A stretch of 64,000 nucleotides of DNA from CAYNNQ01 sp964398785 (GTDB taxonomy: Bacteria > Desulfobacterota > Desulfovibrionia > Desulfovibrionales > Desulfonatronovibrionaceae), in NCBI GenBank assembly GCA_964398785.1, contig CAYNNQ010000001.1, positions 113,949 through 177,948 of the forward strand. The letters are read 5' to 3'. Every line of letters starts with the position of its first letter. Position 1 is the first letter of the stretch. Shown in pieces: positions 24,932-34,019 of the stretch. Below the pieces are notes generated by a model. That model saw only the letters and a program-made list of their open reading frames with translations, did no database searches and was not told the DNA's origin. The translations under genes and the position numbers were made by a program.

Positions 24932-27364
24932 CTATTGGGAATTCAAGGCGCTTTCCTGAAGCACTACATCAAAGCAGACCACTTTTTGCTCTCCGTCTAG
25001 ATTGACCAGTTTAACACCTTGGGTGGATCTCCCGGTGCTGCGCACCTCATCCGAATTTATCCGTATAACTTTGTTTGCGGAAGTAAGCAGTATAAGTTCC
25101 TCTCCCGGAGCCAGTAAAAGGGAACCCACCGCGGGTCCGGAACGGGCGGTAAGCTTCATGTTGATTATTCCCTTGCCCCCTCTGGACTGGCGCCGATACA
25201 TGGACAAACCGGTTTTCTTTCCGAATCCCTTTTCGGAAATAGTGGCCAGATCATAGTCCTCCCCACTGTCCGAATAGACCAGGGAAACAACTTCGTCTTT
25301 CTCCCGCAGGGAGATACCCTTGACCCCAATAGTACTCCGCCCGGTAGGTCTTATCTCGCTACACTCAAAGCGTATGCTGTATCCCTGTTTGGTGGAAAGG
25401 ATGATGTCCGCATCCTCCTTAACTGTCCTTACTCCAATCAATTCATCCGCGTCCTTGAGTCCTACGGCAATAAGTCCCATGCTGCGCAAATTCTTGTATT
25501 GTTCGCAAGCAGTCCTTTTGACCATTCCTTTTTTGGTGTAAAACAGGAAATAGTCTTCTTGTGCCAGATCCCGGGAACTTACAGCCGTGGCAATATATTC
25601 CTTATCTTCCAGGGGGATAAGATTGTTTATGTGCACTCCCCGGGCGGTCCTGCTTCCTTCGGGGACTTCATAGACCTTGATCTTATATACCTTTCCCCGG
25701 TTGGAAAAAAGGTACAGATCCTGGTGATTGGTGGTTGTAAGCAGAGTGGATATAAAGTCCTTGGAGGAAACATTAGCTCCGGCAATACCCTTTCCTCCAC
25801 GCCGCTGCTGTTGATAGTTTTCCAGGAGGGTGCGTTTTATGTATCCGTTACGGGAAAGGGTAAGCACTGTTTCCGTATCCGGGATAATATCCTGGATATT
25901 TATACTCCCCGGATCTTGTTCCAATATGGGAGACTGGCGTTTAGTGGCGAAATTCTTTTTTAGATCTTCAAGTTCTTCCTGAATAACCTTTTTTAGTACA
26001 TTTACATTTTCCAGGATACTTTTATAGTATTCTATCTTTTTCAGGATTTCGGAGTATTCTTCCAGGAGCTTTTCCCGCTCCAAGTTTGTCAGACGATGCA
26101 AACGCATGTCCAAAATAGCCTGGGACTGTATTTCACTCAAATCAAAGCGCTGCATCAATTTGGTCTTGGCTTCCGGAGCATTTTTGGAGTTGCGGATAAT
26201 ATCAACAACTTCATCAATATTATCCAGGGCTATGCGTAGACCTTCCAGGATATGTGCCCGGTGTTCCGCTTTTTGTAGATCATGGCGGGTTCGACGGATA
26301 ACTACTTCCTTGCGGTGATCTATAAAATGGGCCAATACTTCTTTTAAGTTCAAAAGCTGCGGCCTGTTGTTGACCACGGCCATCATGTTTATACCAAAGC
26401 TGGTATCCAGCGAAGTATATTTATACAGTTTATTTTTTACTACATCGGAGAGGACACCCTTTTTCAGATCAACAACTATCCTTATCCCGTTTTTGTCCGA
26501 TTCGTCCCTTAGGTCACTTATGCCTTCAATTTTACGTTCCTGGACCAAAGCGGCGATCTTTTCCACAAGAGTTGCTTTGTTCAGAGAATAAGGGATCTCT
26601 TTGATTACTATGGATTCCAGGCCCCTTTTTCTAGGTTCCACCTCTATTCGGGAACGAATCCGCACACTTCCCTTCCCGTTGGTATAAGCGGAACGTATTC
26701 CTTCCCGGCCATAAATAGAAGCTCCGGTAGGAAAATCCGGGCCCTGTACGTAATGGGTAAGTTCGCTTATTTCGCATTCCGGATTATTCAATAGATGCAG
26801 GCAGGCATCGGTTATTTCCCCTAGATTGTGAGGAGGTATGTTAGTGGCCATCCCCACGGCAATACCTGCGGCGCCGTTTACAAGTAGATTGGGAACCTTG
26901 GTCGGGAGTACCTCCGGTTCTTCTAACGTACTGTCATAATTGGTTATTGTATTAACTGTATTTTTTTCAATATCTGCAAGGAATTCACCGGCAAGTTTGG
27001 ACATGCGGCATTCGGTATACCGCATCGCGGCTGGAGCGTCTCCGTCCAAAGAACCAAAGTTTCCCTGTCCGTCAACCAGGACATCGCGCATATTGAAGGA
27101 CTGGGCCATGCGGACCAGGGCATCGTATACCGCGGCATCACCATGCGGATGATACTTACCTATAACATCACCCACAACTCTGGCGGATTTTTTATATCCC
27201 CGATTATAAGTAATTCCCAATTCATGCATGGCATAAAGAATCCTGCGATGCACGGGCTTGAGACCGTCACGCACATCAGGAATAGCCCGCCCGATAATAA
27301 CACTTAGCGAATATTCGAGATAGGATTTTTGTAATTCTTTTTCTATGGAGATGGTTTCAGCCAT
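24932..27364 (-). CDS. gyrA: DNA gyrase subunit A
   Basis: The 810-residue protein is the DNA breakage-reunion subunit. DVRDGLKPVHRRILYAM and AAMRYTECRMSKLA carry the conserved Arg and the catalytic Tyr, and the QQRRGGKG GyrA box opens the C-terminal six-bladed wrapping domain, which marks it as GyrA and not ParC. GAGGATCTAA precedes the ATG. It lies 299 bases downstream of gyrB in the same direction. The gap contains an inserted repeat, so the two genes may no longer be tightly coupled. Confidence 0.97.
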   Translation of the reverse strand: MAETISIEKELQKSYLEYSLSVIIGRAIPDVRDGLKPVHRRILYAMHELGITYNRGYKKSARVVGDVIGKYHPHGDAAVYDALVRMAQSFNMRDVLVDGQGNFGSLDGDAPAAMRYTECRMSKLAGEFLADIEKNTVNTITNYDSTLEEPEVLPTKVPNLLVNGAAGIAVGMATNIPPHNLGEITDACLHLLNNPECEISELTHYVQGPDFPTGASIYGREGIRSAYTNGKGSVRIRSRIEVEPRKRGLESIVIKEIPYSLNKATLVEKIAALVQERKIEGISDLRDESDKNGIRIVVDLKKGVLSDVVKNKLYKYTSLDTSFGINMMAVVNNRPQLLNLKEVLAHFIDHRKEVVIRRTRHDLQKAEHRAHILEGLRIALDNIDEVVDIIRNSKNAPEAKTKLMQRFDLSEIQSQAILDMRLHRLTNLEREKLLEEYSEILKKIEYYKSILENVNVLKKVIQEELEDLKKNFATKRQSPILEQDPGSINIQDIIPDTETVLTLSRNGYIKRTLLENYQQQRRGGKGIAGANVSSKDFISTLLTTTNHQDLYLFSNRGKVYKIKVYEVPEGSRTARGVHINNLIPLEDKEYIATAVSSRDLAQEDYFLFYTKKGMVKRTACEQYKNLRSMGLIAVGLKDADELIGVRTVKEDADIILSTKQGYSIRFECSEIRPTGRSTIGVKGISLREKDEVVSLVYSDSGEDYDLATISEKGFGKKTGLSMYRRQSRGGKGIINMKLTARSGPAVGSLLLAPGEELILLTSANKVIRINSDEVRSTGRSTQGVKLVNLDGEQKVVCFDVVLQESALNSQ

Positions 27365-27478
27365 TTAGATCCTCATATTTATTGGAATTATACCGAATAT
27401 AGCAACTATTTGATTTTACTAAAACTTAAAACTGCTTGTAAAAATGTATTCCTTTAAGGCGCATCCGGGAAACTAAAT
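27365..27478. other. AT-rich leader region upstream of gyrA
   Basis: This stretch between the gyrA start and the repeat element is AT-rich and without a gene. It must contain whatever drives gyrA if the inserted element blocks readthrough from gyrB. I see no clear -35/-10 pair. Confidence 0.35.
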
Positions 27479-27665
27479 AGTTCTTATCCGGAAATTCAAA
27501 AGTTTCCGGATTTAGAAATATCATGTTTCCAATCCGAAAATGAGAATTTTTCCTTTTTAACAAGGAAATTAAATAATTATGAACGAGCGTATCTTAATAC
27601 GTGAGCGAATAATTACGAAAATTGACACCGTTAAAATGGAAAAGGGCCATTTCCGGATGGAAACT
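27479..27665 (+). repeat. MITE-like element, copy 1
   Basis: The 187-base element starts AGTTCTTATCCGGAAAT and ends ATTTCCGGATGGAAACT, giving 17-base terminal inverted repeats with 3 mismatches. AAAT occurs directly outside both ends (27475-27478 and 27666-27669), resembling a target-site duplication. A near-identical copy lies inverted at 62395-62576. Inside are hairpins (TCCGGAAA with TTTCCGGA; CGTAT with ATACG). No transposase or credible coding sequence is present. The last two bases form part of the gyrB stop codon. Confidence 0.75.
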
Positions 27666-30048
27666 AAATATCTAGTTCGCCTACACTAAGGGCGTTCTTT
27701 TCAATGAATTCCCTGCGCGGATCAACTTTGTCCCCCATAAGTTTGGTAAACATTTCATCCGCTTTTTCAGCGTCCTCAATATCTACCTGATACAGGGTTC
27801 TGTATTCCGGATCCATTGTTGTGGACCACAATTGTTCTGGATTCATTTCCCCCAGACCCTTGTAGCGCTGGATGTTTATTCCTTTATGGGCCATCTCCAG
27901 AAGTGAACTCATCAAATTAAAAAAACCTATTACTGTAACTTCTTCGTTTTTCTTTTTAACAGTGAATTTGAATTCCGGACTGCCCTTTCTTATCCTTTCC
28001 AGGATATCAAAGGAATTCTTGTAAAGCCGGGAATTGAAAAACTCCACCCCAAGAGTTATGGAATGTTCGTTTTTGTCTGTGAACTTGAGAAATAAGCGTT
28101 CTTCATCGTCCACCTCCTGAATATTTTCCTCCACGGCATAACCGTTATTGGCCATGTATTCCCAAAATGCGGAATGATCCTCGTATAAAAAGTAGCTTGG
28201 AGAAAGTTTATGCTCAAAAGAGAGATATAAACCAAAAAGTTCTTCGCTTATACCCAGATTGAAGGCCTCGTTATATTTATCCTTCAGGAAATTGAGATCA
28301 CGGAAAAATTCTATAAGATCCTGGTCTTGAACGTATGTGCCGTCCTCGAAATACAAAATCACTTCATCAGTAACCCGGGAAACCAAGTATTCATTCAATT
28401 CGTTTTCACTTATCAGGTATTTTTCAAATTTTCCCTTGTATACTCGGTACAATGGGGGTTGGGCTATATACAGATAGCCGTTTTCAATAATTTCCCGATA
28501 TTGCCTAAAAAACAAAGTGAGGAGCAAAGTGCGTATATGTGCGCCATCCACGTCCGCGTCGGTCATGATGATAATTTTGTGGTAACGCAGTTTTTCCAGT
28601 TGAATATCCTCATTTCCAACTCCCGCACCCATAGCGGTTATAAGCGATTTGACTTCCTTGTTTTCCAAGACTTTGTCCAGGCGGGTTTTTTCCACATTCA
28701 ATATCTTTCCCCGCAAGGGGAGAATCGCCTGAAATTTGGGATTACGACCCTGTTTAGCCGAACCTCCGGCTGAATCCCCCTCGACTATAAAAACCTCACT
28801 ATCCTCGGGTTTTTTGCTCTGGCAGTCCGCAAGCTTTCCTGGGAGGGAACTGTCGGAAAGGGCCCCTTTGCGCCGGACCAAATCCTTGGCCTTGCGGGCC
28901 GCGTCCCTGGCCCGGGCCGCATCCACGACCTTTTCCACTATTTGCTTGGCATCCTTGGGATTTTCTCCAAAATAAACCGATAACTTTTCATATACCAGAG
29001 CGGATATATAACCGGTAATCTCACTGTTTCCCAGCTTGGTTTTAGTCTGTCCTTCAAATTGGGGATCAGGAATTTTGACACTTATAACAGCAGTAAGCCC
29101 CTCACGTACATCTTCTCCATTGAGCCGACGTTTCAGTTTTTTGGGCAATTCAGTATTTTGTATGTAATTATTTATGGCCCGGGTAAGAGCGGAGCGAAAA
29201 CCGTGCAGATGGGTACCGCCTTCCACTGTGCGGATGTTGTTGGCAAATGTATATATATTTTCTTTGTATCCGCTCCTGAATTGCATGGCGAACTCAGTCT
29301 GGATATTGTCCTGTTCCCCGTTGCCGCTGATAATACCGTGTATTCCGGACTCGGCATTAATTTTCCGGACAAAGGATACAATCCCCCCGTCGTATTTGAA
29401 GTTTTCCCGCAGACCGGTCCGTTCATCGGCGAGTTCAATTTTTACCCCTCTATTTAGATAAGCCAGTTCCTCCAATCTTTTCATAAGTGTTTCCGAGGAA
29501 TAATTGACATCATCGAATATTTCTTCATCCGGACGGAAATGGATTGTAGTCCCGGTTCTTTTTGCTACTCCCTGTTCTTTTAGGGCACATACCGGGATAC
29601 CTTTTTCATAGCGCTGAAAGTATCTCTTGCCGTTCTTTTTTATGGTCAATTCCAAGTATTCGGTAAGGGCGTTTACCACGGAAATCCCTACACCGTGCAA
29701 TCCTCCAGAGACCTTGTAGGTATCGTTGTCGAATTTCCCTCCCGCATGCAGAACGGTCATGACCACTTCCGCAGCTGGCCTGTTCTCCTTGGGATGCATA
29801 TCCACCGGAATCCCGCGGCCGTTATCAGAAACAGTCACACTGTTGTCTAAATGCAGGGTTATACGAATATGGTCGCAAAGCCCGGCCATGGCTTCGTCTA
29901 TACTATTATCCACCACTTCATAGACCAAGTGGTGCAGTCCTCTTTCATCAGTACTACCAATATACATAGCCGGGCGTTTGCGCACGGCGGAAAGGCCTTC
30001 TAATATCTGAATACTGGAGGCATTGTAGTTTGTTGTGTTATTTTCCAT
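27664..30048 (-). CDS. gyrB: DNA gyrase subunit B
   Basis: The 794-residue ATPase subunit has a GHKL N-terminus (VVDNSIDEAMAGLCD and VSDNGRGIPVD), GGLHGVGISVVNAL, and a TOPRIM region with EGDSAGGSAKQGRNPKFQAILPLRGKILNVEK and MTDADVDGAHIRTLLL. The C-terminus ends GELDI, a near-universal GyrB ending, which shows the insertion at the stop codon did not alter the protein. It lies 26 bases after dnaN in the same direction. Confidence 0.97.
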   Translation of the reverse strand: MENNTTNYNASSIQILEGLSAVRKRPAMYIGSTDERGLHHLVYEVVDNSIDEAMAGLCDHIRITLHLDNSVTVSDNGRGIPVDMHPKENRPAAEVVMTVLHAGGKFDNDTYKVSGGLHGVGISVVNALTEYLELTIKKNGKRYFQRYEKGIPVCALKEQGVAKRTGTTIHFRPDEEIFDDVNYSSETLMKRLEELAYLNRGVKIELADERTGLRENFKYDGGIVSFVRKINAESGIHGIISGNGEQDNIQTEFAMQFRSGYKENIYTFANNIRTVEGGTHLHGFRSALTRAINNYIQNTELPKKLKRRLNGEDVREGLTAVISVKIPDPQFEGQTKTKLGNSEITGYISALVYEKLSVYFGENPKDAKQIVEKVVDAARARDAARKAKDLVRRKGALSDSSLPGKLADCQSKKPEDSEVFIVEGDSAGGSAKQGRNPKFQAILPLRGKILNVEKTRLDKVLENKEVKSLITAMGAGVGNEDIQLEKLRYHKIIIMTDADVDGAHIRTLLLTLFFRQYREIIENGYLYIAQPPLYRVYKGKFEKYLISENELNEYLVSRVTDEVILYFEDGTYVQDQDLIEFFRDLNFLKDKYNEAFNLGISEELFGLYLSFEHKLSPSYFLYEDHSAFWEYMANNGYAVEENIQEVDDEERLFLKFTDKNEHSITLGVEFFNSRLYKNSFDILERIRKGSPEFKFTVKKKNEEVTVIGFFNLMSSLLEMAHKGINIQRYKGLGEMNPEQLWSTTMDPEYRTLYQVDIEDAEKADEMFTKLMGDKVDPRREFIEKNALSVGELDI

Positions 30049-30074
30049 TATTTAGTCTTTCCGTTTTTCGTGAA

Positions 30075-31226
30075 TTATATTTCTTCTTCGGTATAATAAG
30101 TTTCTTCCTCCACCATTATAGGCATTGTGATACATGTATATCCCGTATCCTCCTCTCCGGAAATAAAACACGGGGCCGTAGAATAACACAGACTGAACTG
30201 TATCCTTTCCGATTCAAAATGATTAAGTATTTCAATTAATTGTCCGGTAGAAAGAATAATTTCATTCACTTCGCCTTCGGCTTCACATTCTATCTCCTCG
30301 TAGGCCTCACCTGATTCCTGTCCCTGATAATCCAGATGGATATAATCGTCAAAAATCTTGAAATGCGTGGATTGAAAGTCCCCCGTGGTGAAAAGGGATA
30401 TCCTTTCCAGACAGTCCAGCATCTCTTCACGATAGAACTTTATAGAGCTGTTCAATTGGTTCTTATATGTCTTCAATATATTTTGGTATCCCGGAAATTC
30501 ACCTGATCTTAGGGGCATGCTGAAAATTTCCCGCCCCCCATCCTGAGAAAAGAATATCTTTTTGGAAGATATCCCTATATATATTTCCTTGGAAGAAATC
30601 CAGCGCCTTAGTTCGTTCAAATAGGGTTTTTCCAGGAGAATATTGTCCCTTTGTAGTATTTCGTGGATTTTTTCATCTGTGAACCAGTACATGGCTATTT
30701 TGGATGTATCCAATCCACAGACCTCTATTTGATTGTCTTCTTGGGAGGTCATGAAAAGACAATTTATGCCAGATAGACTTTCATTGTCTGCTATGCAAAA
30801 TGTTGTTTTGTTTAGGATTTTTTTTAGTTCTTCCCCGGACCACAAAAAATAGTCTTCCGGAAATGCGGATAGCTCTTGGAACCAGGTAGCATCATTCGTG
30901 GGGAGTTTAAAGCGTTTTCGGCCCTGTTCCAGATAAAGGATATTCCCGTTTTCATTCAAGCGCAAATGGATTTCCCCCGGAGGCATACGCCGGATAAGTT
31001 CGGCTAACTTTCGGGCATTTACCCCTACCAATCCCTCGTTTTCCACCGACGCTTCATATTTTCCGGTAAATTCCATATTGGCGTCAGTAGCCATTATCTC
31101 CAATTGATCGCCCCTGGCCCTGAGCCAGGTGCTTCGCAAATATGCCGCTCCGGTTTTGGATGGAGTTATGGAAGCGGATTTTTGTGTACCTTCCAGGATT
31201 TCTTCTTTTCTTATTTTTAATTTCAT
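30075..31226 (-). CDS. dnaN: DNA polymerase III beta subunit (sliding clamp)
   Basis: The 383-residue protein has the three-domain clamp layout. It starts MKLKIRKEEILEGTQKSASI and shows LRSTWLRARGDQLEIMATDANMEF, then VNARKLAELIRRMP. The C-terminus is longer and more acidic than usual and ends with a patch of Glu and Tyr in place of the common MPMR(L) ending; here the MPI is followed by about 12 extra residues (VEEETYYTEEEI). CAGGAG lies 9 bases before the ATG. Its place between dnaA and gyrB is the classic order. Confidence 0.93.
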   Translation of the reverse strand: MKLKIRKEEILEGTQKSASITPSKTGAAYLRSTWLRARGDQLEIMATDANMEFTGKYEASVENEGLVGVNARKLAELIRRMPPGEIHLRLNENGNILYLEQGRKRFKLPTNDATWFQELSAFPEDYFLWSGEELKKILNKTTFCIADNESLSGINCLFMTSQEDNQIEVCGLDTSKIAMYWFTDEKIHEILQRDNILLEKPYLNELRRWISSKEIYIGISSKKIFFSQDGGREIFSMPLRSGEFPGYQNILKTYKNQLNSSIKFYREEMLDCLERISLFTTGDFQSTHFKIFDDYIHLDYQGQESGEAYEEIECEAEGEVNEIILSTGQLIEILNHFESERIQFSLCYSTAPCFISGEEDTGYTCITMPIMVEEETYYTEEEI

Positions 31227-31358
31227 AATGGATAACTCCTGTAATAAATAAGGTTACTTTGTTATTTTTGTGGTTAACTATTTGATATTTAATATTTTTA
31301 ATTGTTACAAATTAGTTACGGAAAATGCACGAGAAGAACATGTTCTTAGTCTATTTTT
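31227..31358. other. AT-rich dnaA-dnaN intergenic region, possible origin component
   Basis: This 132-base gap is strongly AT-rich with TTTGATATTTAATATTTTTA and similar runs suited to unwinding. One DnaA-box-like sequence, TGTGGTTAA at 31269-31277, differs from TGTGGATAA at one position. Gene directions switch close by. A cluster of boxes, which would be needed to call an origin, was not seen. Confidence 0.35.
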
Positions 31359-32654
31359 TTATTGGTTTATTAAATGACATTTTGCGATCAAATTTTTTAA
31401 CAGGTTTTTCACTTCCGGGTTATTTTCCTTTAATTCTTCGATTTTTTTGATGCTGTACATAACTGTGCTATGATCCCGATTTCCGAATTTCTTACCTATT
31501 TCCGGGTAAGAAAAAGGAAGGAATTTTCGGGCCAAATACATGCCAATCTGGCGGGCGAAAACGATTTTATGGCTACGCCCCTGGGAGAAAATTTCCTGCG
31601 GAGAAGTGCCGATTTCTTCGCAAACAAGCTGAACAAGTTCCTCAAAACTTATGTTTTTTTCATGAATACTCTGATCTAGACTAGAAAGTATGCTTTGAAA
31701 ATCCTCAGTGGATATTTCCGGAGTGACCAATTTGTTGAAGGCGAAAAGTTTGAGAATTATCCCCTGCAGAATTCGAATATCTTCAAATCGTTCAGCTATT
31801 GCAAGTATCTGTTCCTTGCTAAGATTGAGATTTTTCTCCCGGCATCTATTCTTTATATATCTTATGCGCACATCCAGATCCGGTCTTTTAAGCCGGAGTA
31901 AGAGTCCCCATTCCAAACGGGATTTGAGATTGGGATCTAAGTTGTCCAGGATCGAAAGGGGACCGGTGAAACAGAATATCATCTGTTTTTTTTCTTCGTA
32001 AAAGTGGTTGAAAAGCAATATAAATTCTTTTTGTAATTCTTCCTGGCCCAGTAAAAGGTGGATATCGTCAATGAACAGGAAATCCTTTTCGCTTAAAAAT
32101 TCCCTTGTCCGTGAATAATTGTTGTTATACAAGTTTGAAATATTTTCCATATTGCCAAGATATATGGATTCCGGATCTATTTGTCTCAATTGTATTATAT
32201 GATTGGCTATAGAGCGCAATAAATGAGTTTTACCCGTGGAATTTTTACCGAATAGGACAAGCGGGTTGAATTCTACTGTGTTTTTTTCGGCTATTTCTTT
32301 GCTGGAAACCCACGGGAAATAGTTTTTCTGGTTGTGTAGAAAATTTTCAAAACTATAGTCCTGACCGAAAGGAAGTTTAGCCTTTGCCTTGTCCTTTGGA
32401 GGGGATTGATTATTTTCGGATTTGTTTCCCCGGAGATCTAGTTGGAGATGATATCCGGTATTTTCAATAATTTCCTGAAGATAATGATTTTTAAATAAAT
32501 CCAGACTGAAGCGGTGCGGAAAAGTCAGATTAAGGATATTTCCTTTTTGACTTATTTGGATGTTTTCGAATATCCTTTTAGCTTCATCCGGATTTTTTAC
32601 TTTTTTTAGAGCCGAGACAAGCTCTTTTTTTATGGAAAGCTCCGATTTGGTCAA
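31359..32654 (-). CDS. dnaA: chromosomal replication initiator DnaA
   Basis: The 431-residue protein has a short domain I, a Walker A GKNSTGKTH (family usually GxxGxGKTH), Walker B FLFIDDIHLL, the arginine-finger region LKSRLEWGL and the domain IV DNA-binding signature NRDHSTVMYSIKKIEE. It binds DnaA boxes and opens the origin. The only possible start in the frame is TTG at 32654, since the frame upstream has no ATG or GTG before a stop; the Shine-Dalgarno is weak. A shortened N-terminus and rare start suggest low translation or an unrecognised start. Confidence 0.93.
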   Translation of the reverse strand: MTKSELSIKKELVSALKKVKNPDEAKRIFENIQISQKGNILNLTFPHRFSLDLFKNHYLQEIIENTGYHLQLDLRGNKSENNQSPPKDKAKAKLPFGQDYSFENFLHNQKNYFPWVSSKEIAEKNTVEFNPLVLFGKNSTGKTHLLRSIANHIIQLRQIDPESIYLGNMENISNLYNNNYSRTREFLSEKDFLFIDDIHLLLGQEELQKEFILLFNHFYEEKKQMIFCFTGPLSILDNLDPNLKSRLEWGLLLRLKRPDLDVRIRYIKNRCREKNLNLSKEQILAIAERFEDIRILQGIILKLFAFNKLVTPEISTEDFQSILSSLDQSIHEKNISFEELVQLVCEEIGTSPQEIFSQGRSHKIVFARQIGMYLARKFLPFSYPEIGKKFGNRDHSTVMYSIKKIEELKENNPEVKNLLKNLIAKCHLINQ

Positions 32655-32745
32655 TTTTTTGATCCACGCGGGTTTTATTTTCTGGTTATGCCTGATTTGG
32701 CGGGAAAGATTTGACTTAAAACTCGCAGTTTAATAGCTCACGAGC

Positions 32746-32761
32746 ATATCAAACGTGATAG
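32746..32761 (+). promoter_or_regulatory. candidate operator upstream of the homocysteine gene (ArsR/SahR type)
   Basis: ATATCA-AACG-TGATAG contains perfect TATCA/TGATA half sites. Methionine-cycle genes of Desulfovibrionales, including this one, are known to be controlled by the ArsR-family regulator SahR, which binds short palindromes. That this is the SahR site is inference. Confidence 0.35.
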
Positions 32762-32819
32762 GGACTTGGCAACTATAACTGGTACCAAGTTGGTTTGGAC
32801 ACAAGCAGGAGAGAAGATC

Positions 32820-33995
32820 ATGAATAAAGGTGAGTTTAAAGTCCAAAAGACGATATCGGAAATAAATGACAAGATTAAGAAAGGCGAGGCCGTAGTTGTT
32901 AATGCCCAGGAAATGACCAGAATGGTGGATGCCAAGGGCTCCGAGGAAGCAGCGCGAGAGGTGGATGTGGTAACTACAGGGACATTTTCGCCTATGTGTT
33001 CTTCTGGTTTTTTCTTCAATATTGGCCAAAAACCACCCACAATCAAGGCTTATCAGCTTTATCTAAACGGAGTGGCCTGCCATGGAGGAGTAGCTGCTGT
33101 GGACGCATATCTCGGAGCTACTCAGCCCGCGGAAGACGATGCTTTGAACAAGGTATATCCGGGAAAATTCAAGTACGGCGGAGGGCATGTAATAGAGGAT
33201 CTTGTCCAGGGCAAGTCTGTGCATATGCAAGCCTTTGGGTACGGTACAGATTGCTACCCTCGCTTGGAATTGGAAAAAGACATTACTTTAAATGAATTAA
33301 AGAATGCTGTTCTTTTAAATCCCAGGAATTGTTATCAAAACTATAACTGCGCAGTGAATAAGACGGGTAAAATAAAATATACCTATCTGGGGCCTATCCG
33401 GGCGAACATGGGCAATGTAAATTATGCCACCGCCGGTTGCCTGAGTCCTTTGTTCAATGATCCCTATTTCCGGACAATAGGGCTGGGAACAAAAATATTT
33501 CTTGGAGGGGGTGTTGGCTATGTTGCCGGATCCGGTACCCAACACAATCCTTATCCTCCTCGGAACAAGCGCGGTCTGCCCATGCAGCCGGCAGGTACCC
33601 TTATGCTCCGCGGAGATATGAAAGGGATGGATGCAAATTATTTGCGCGGAGTGAGCATAGTCGGGTATGGATGTTCCCTGGCTGTAGGAGTGGGGATCCC
33701 TGTACCTGTTCTGAACGAAGATATTGCCTGGTTTACTGGAGTAAAAGATGCGGATATCGAGATGCCTGTTCGGGATTATGGACACGACTATGGACAAGGA
33801 AAGGATCGGATCCTCAAATATTTGACTTTTGAGGAATTGAAATCCGGGGAAGTGGAGATTGAGGACAAAAAGGTATCTTCGGTTCCGGTAACTAGTCACA
33901 CTCTTTCCCTGGAGGTATCGGATACACTGAAACAATGGATCAAATCCGGGGACTTTTTACTTACTGAAGCCCAGGATTGCATCGAGTCCTATTGA
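32820..33995 (+). CDS. homocysteine biosynthesis protein (DUF39)
   Basis: The 391-residue protein belongs to the DUF39/HcyBio family, which in methanogens and sulfate reducers makes homocysteine directly from aspartate semialdehyde and sulfide together with a NIL/ferredoxin partner. GFFFNIGQKPPTIKAYQLYLNG, GATQPAEDDALN, NPRNCYQNYNCAVN and GGGVGYVAGSGTQHNP are conserved segments; Cys residues in NCYQNYNC and TAGCLSPLFN are candidates for sulfur handling. The ATG at 32820 has AGGAGA upstream, so an earlier in-frame ATG is rejected. No CBS pair is attached and no ferredoxin partner lies nearby. Confidence 0.9.
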   Translation: MNKGEFKVQKTISEINDKIKKGEAVVVNAQEMTRMVDAKGSEEAAREVDVVTTGTFSPMCSSGFFFNIGQKPPTIKAYQLYLNGVACHGGVAAVDAYLGATQPAEDDALNKVYPGKFKYGGGHVIEDLVQGKSVHMQAFGYGTDCYPRLELEKDITLNELKNAVLLNPRNCYQNYNCAVNKTGKIKYTYLGPIRANMGNVNYATAGCLSPLFNDPYFRTIGLGTKIFLGGGVGYVAGSGTQHNPYPPRNKRGLPMQPAGTLMLRGDMKGMDANYLRGVSIVGYGCSLAVGVGIPVPVLNEDIAWFTGVKDADIEMPVRDYGHDYGQGKDRILKYLTFEELKSGEVEIEDKKVSSVPVTSHTLSLEVSDTLKQWIKSGDFLLTEAQDCIESY

Positions 33996-34019
33996 TCAGC
34001 AAAAGGGGATTTCGTTTTA

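Noticed and set aside
32655..32819. Origin with DnaA boxes upstream of dnaA
   Set aside because: Only weak matches with two or more mismatches were found here, so I did not call an origin in this gap.
32700..32819. SAM riboswitch before the homocysteine gene
   Set aside because: The GC/AT pattern and core segments of SAM-I or SAM-II were not found; a protein operator explains the dyad better.
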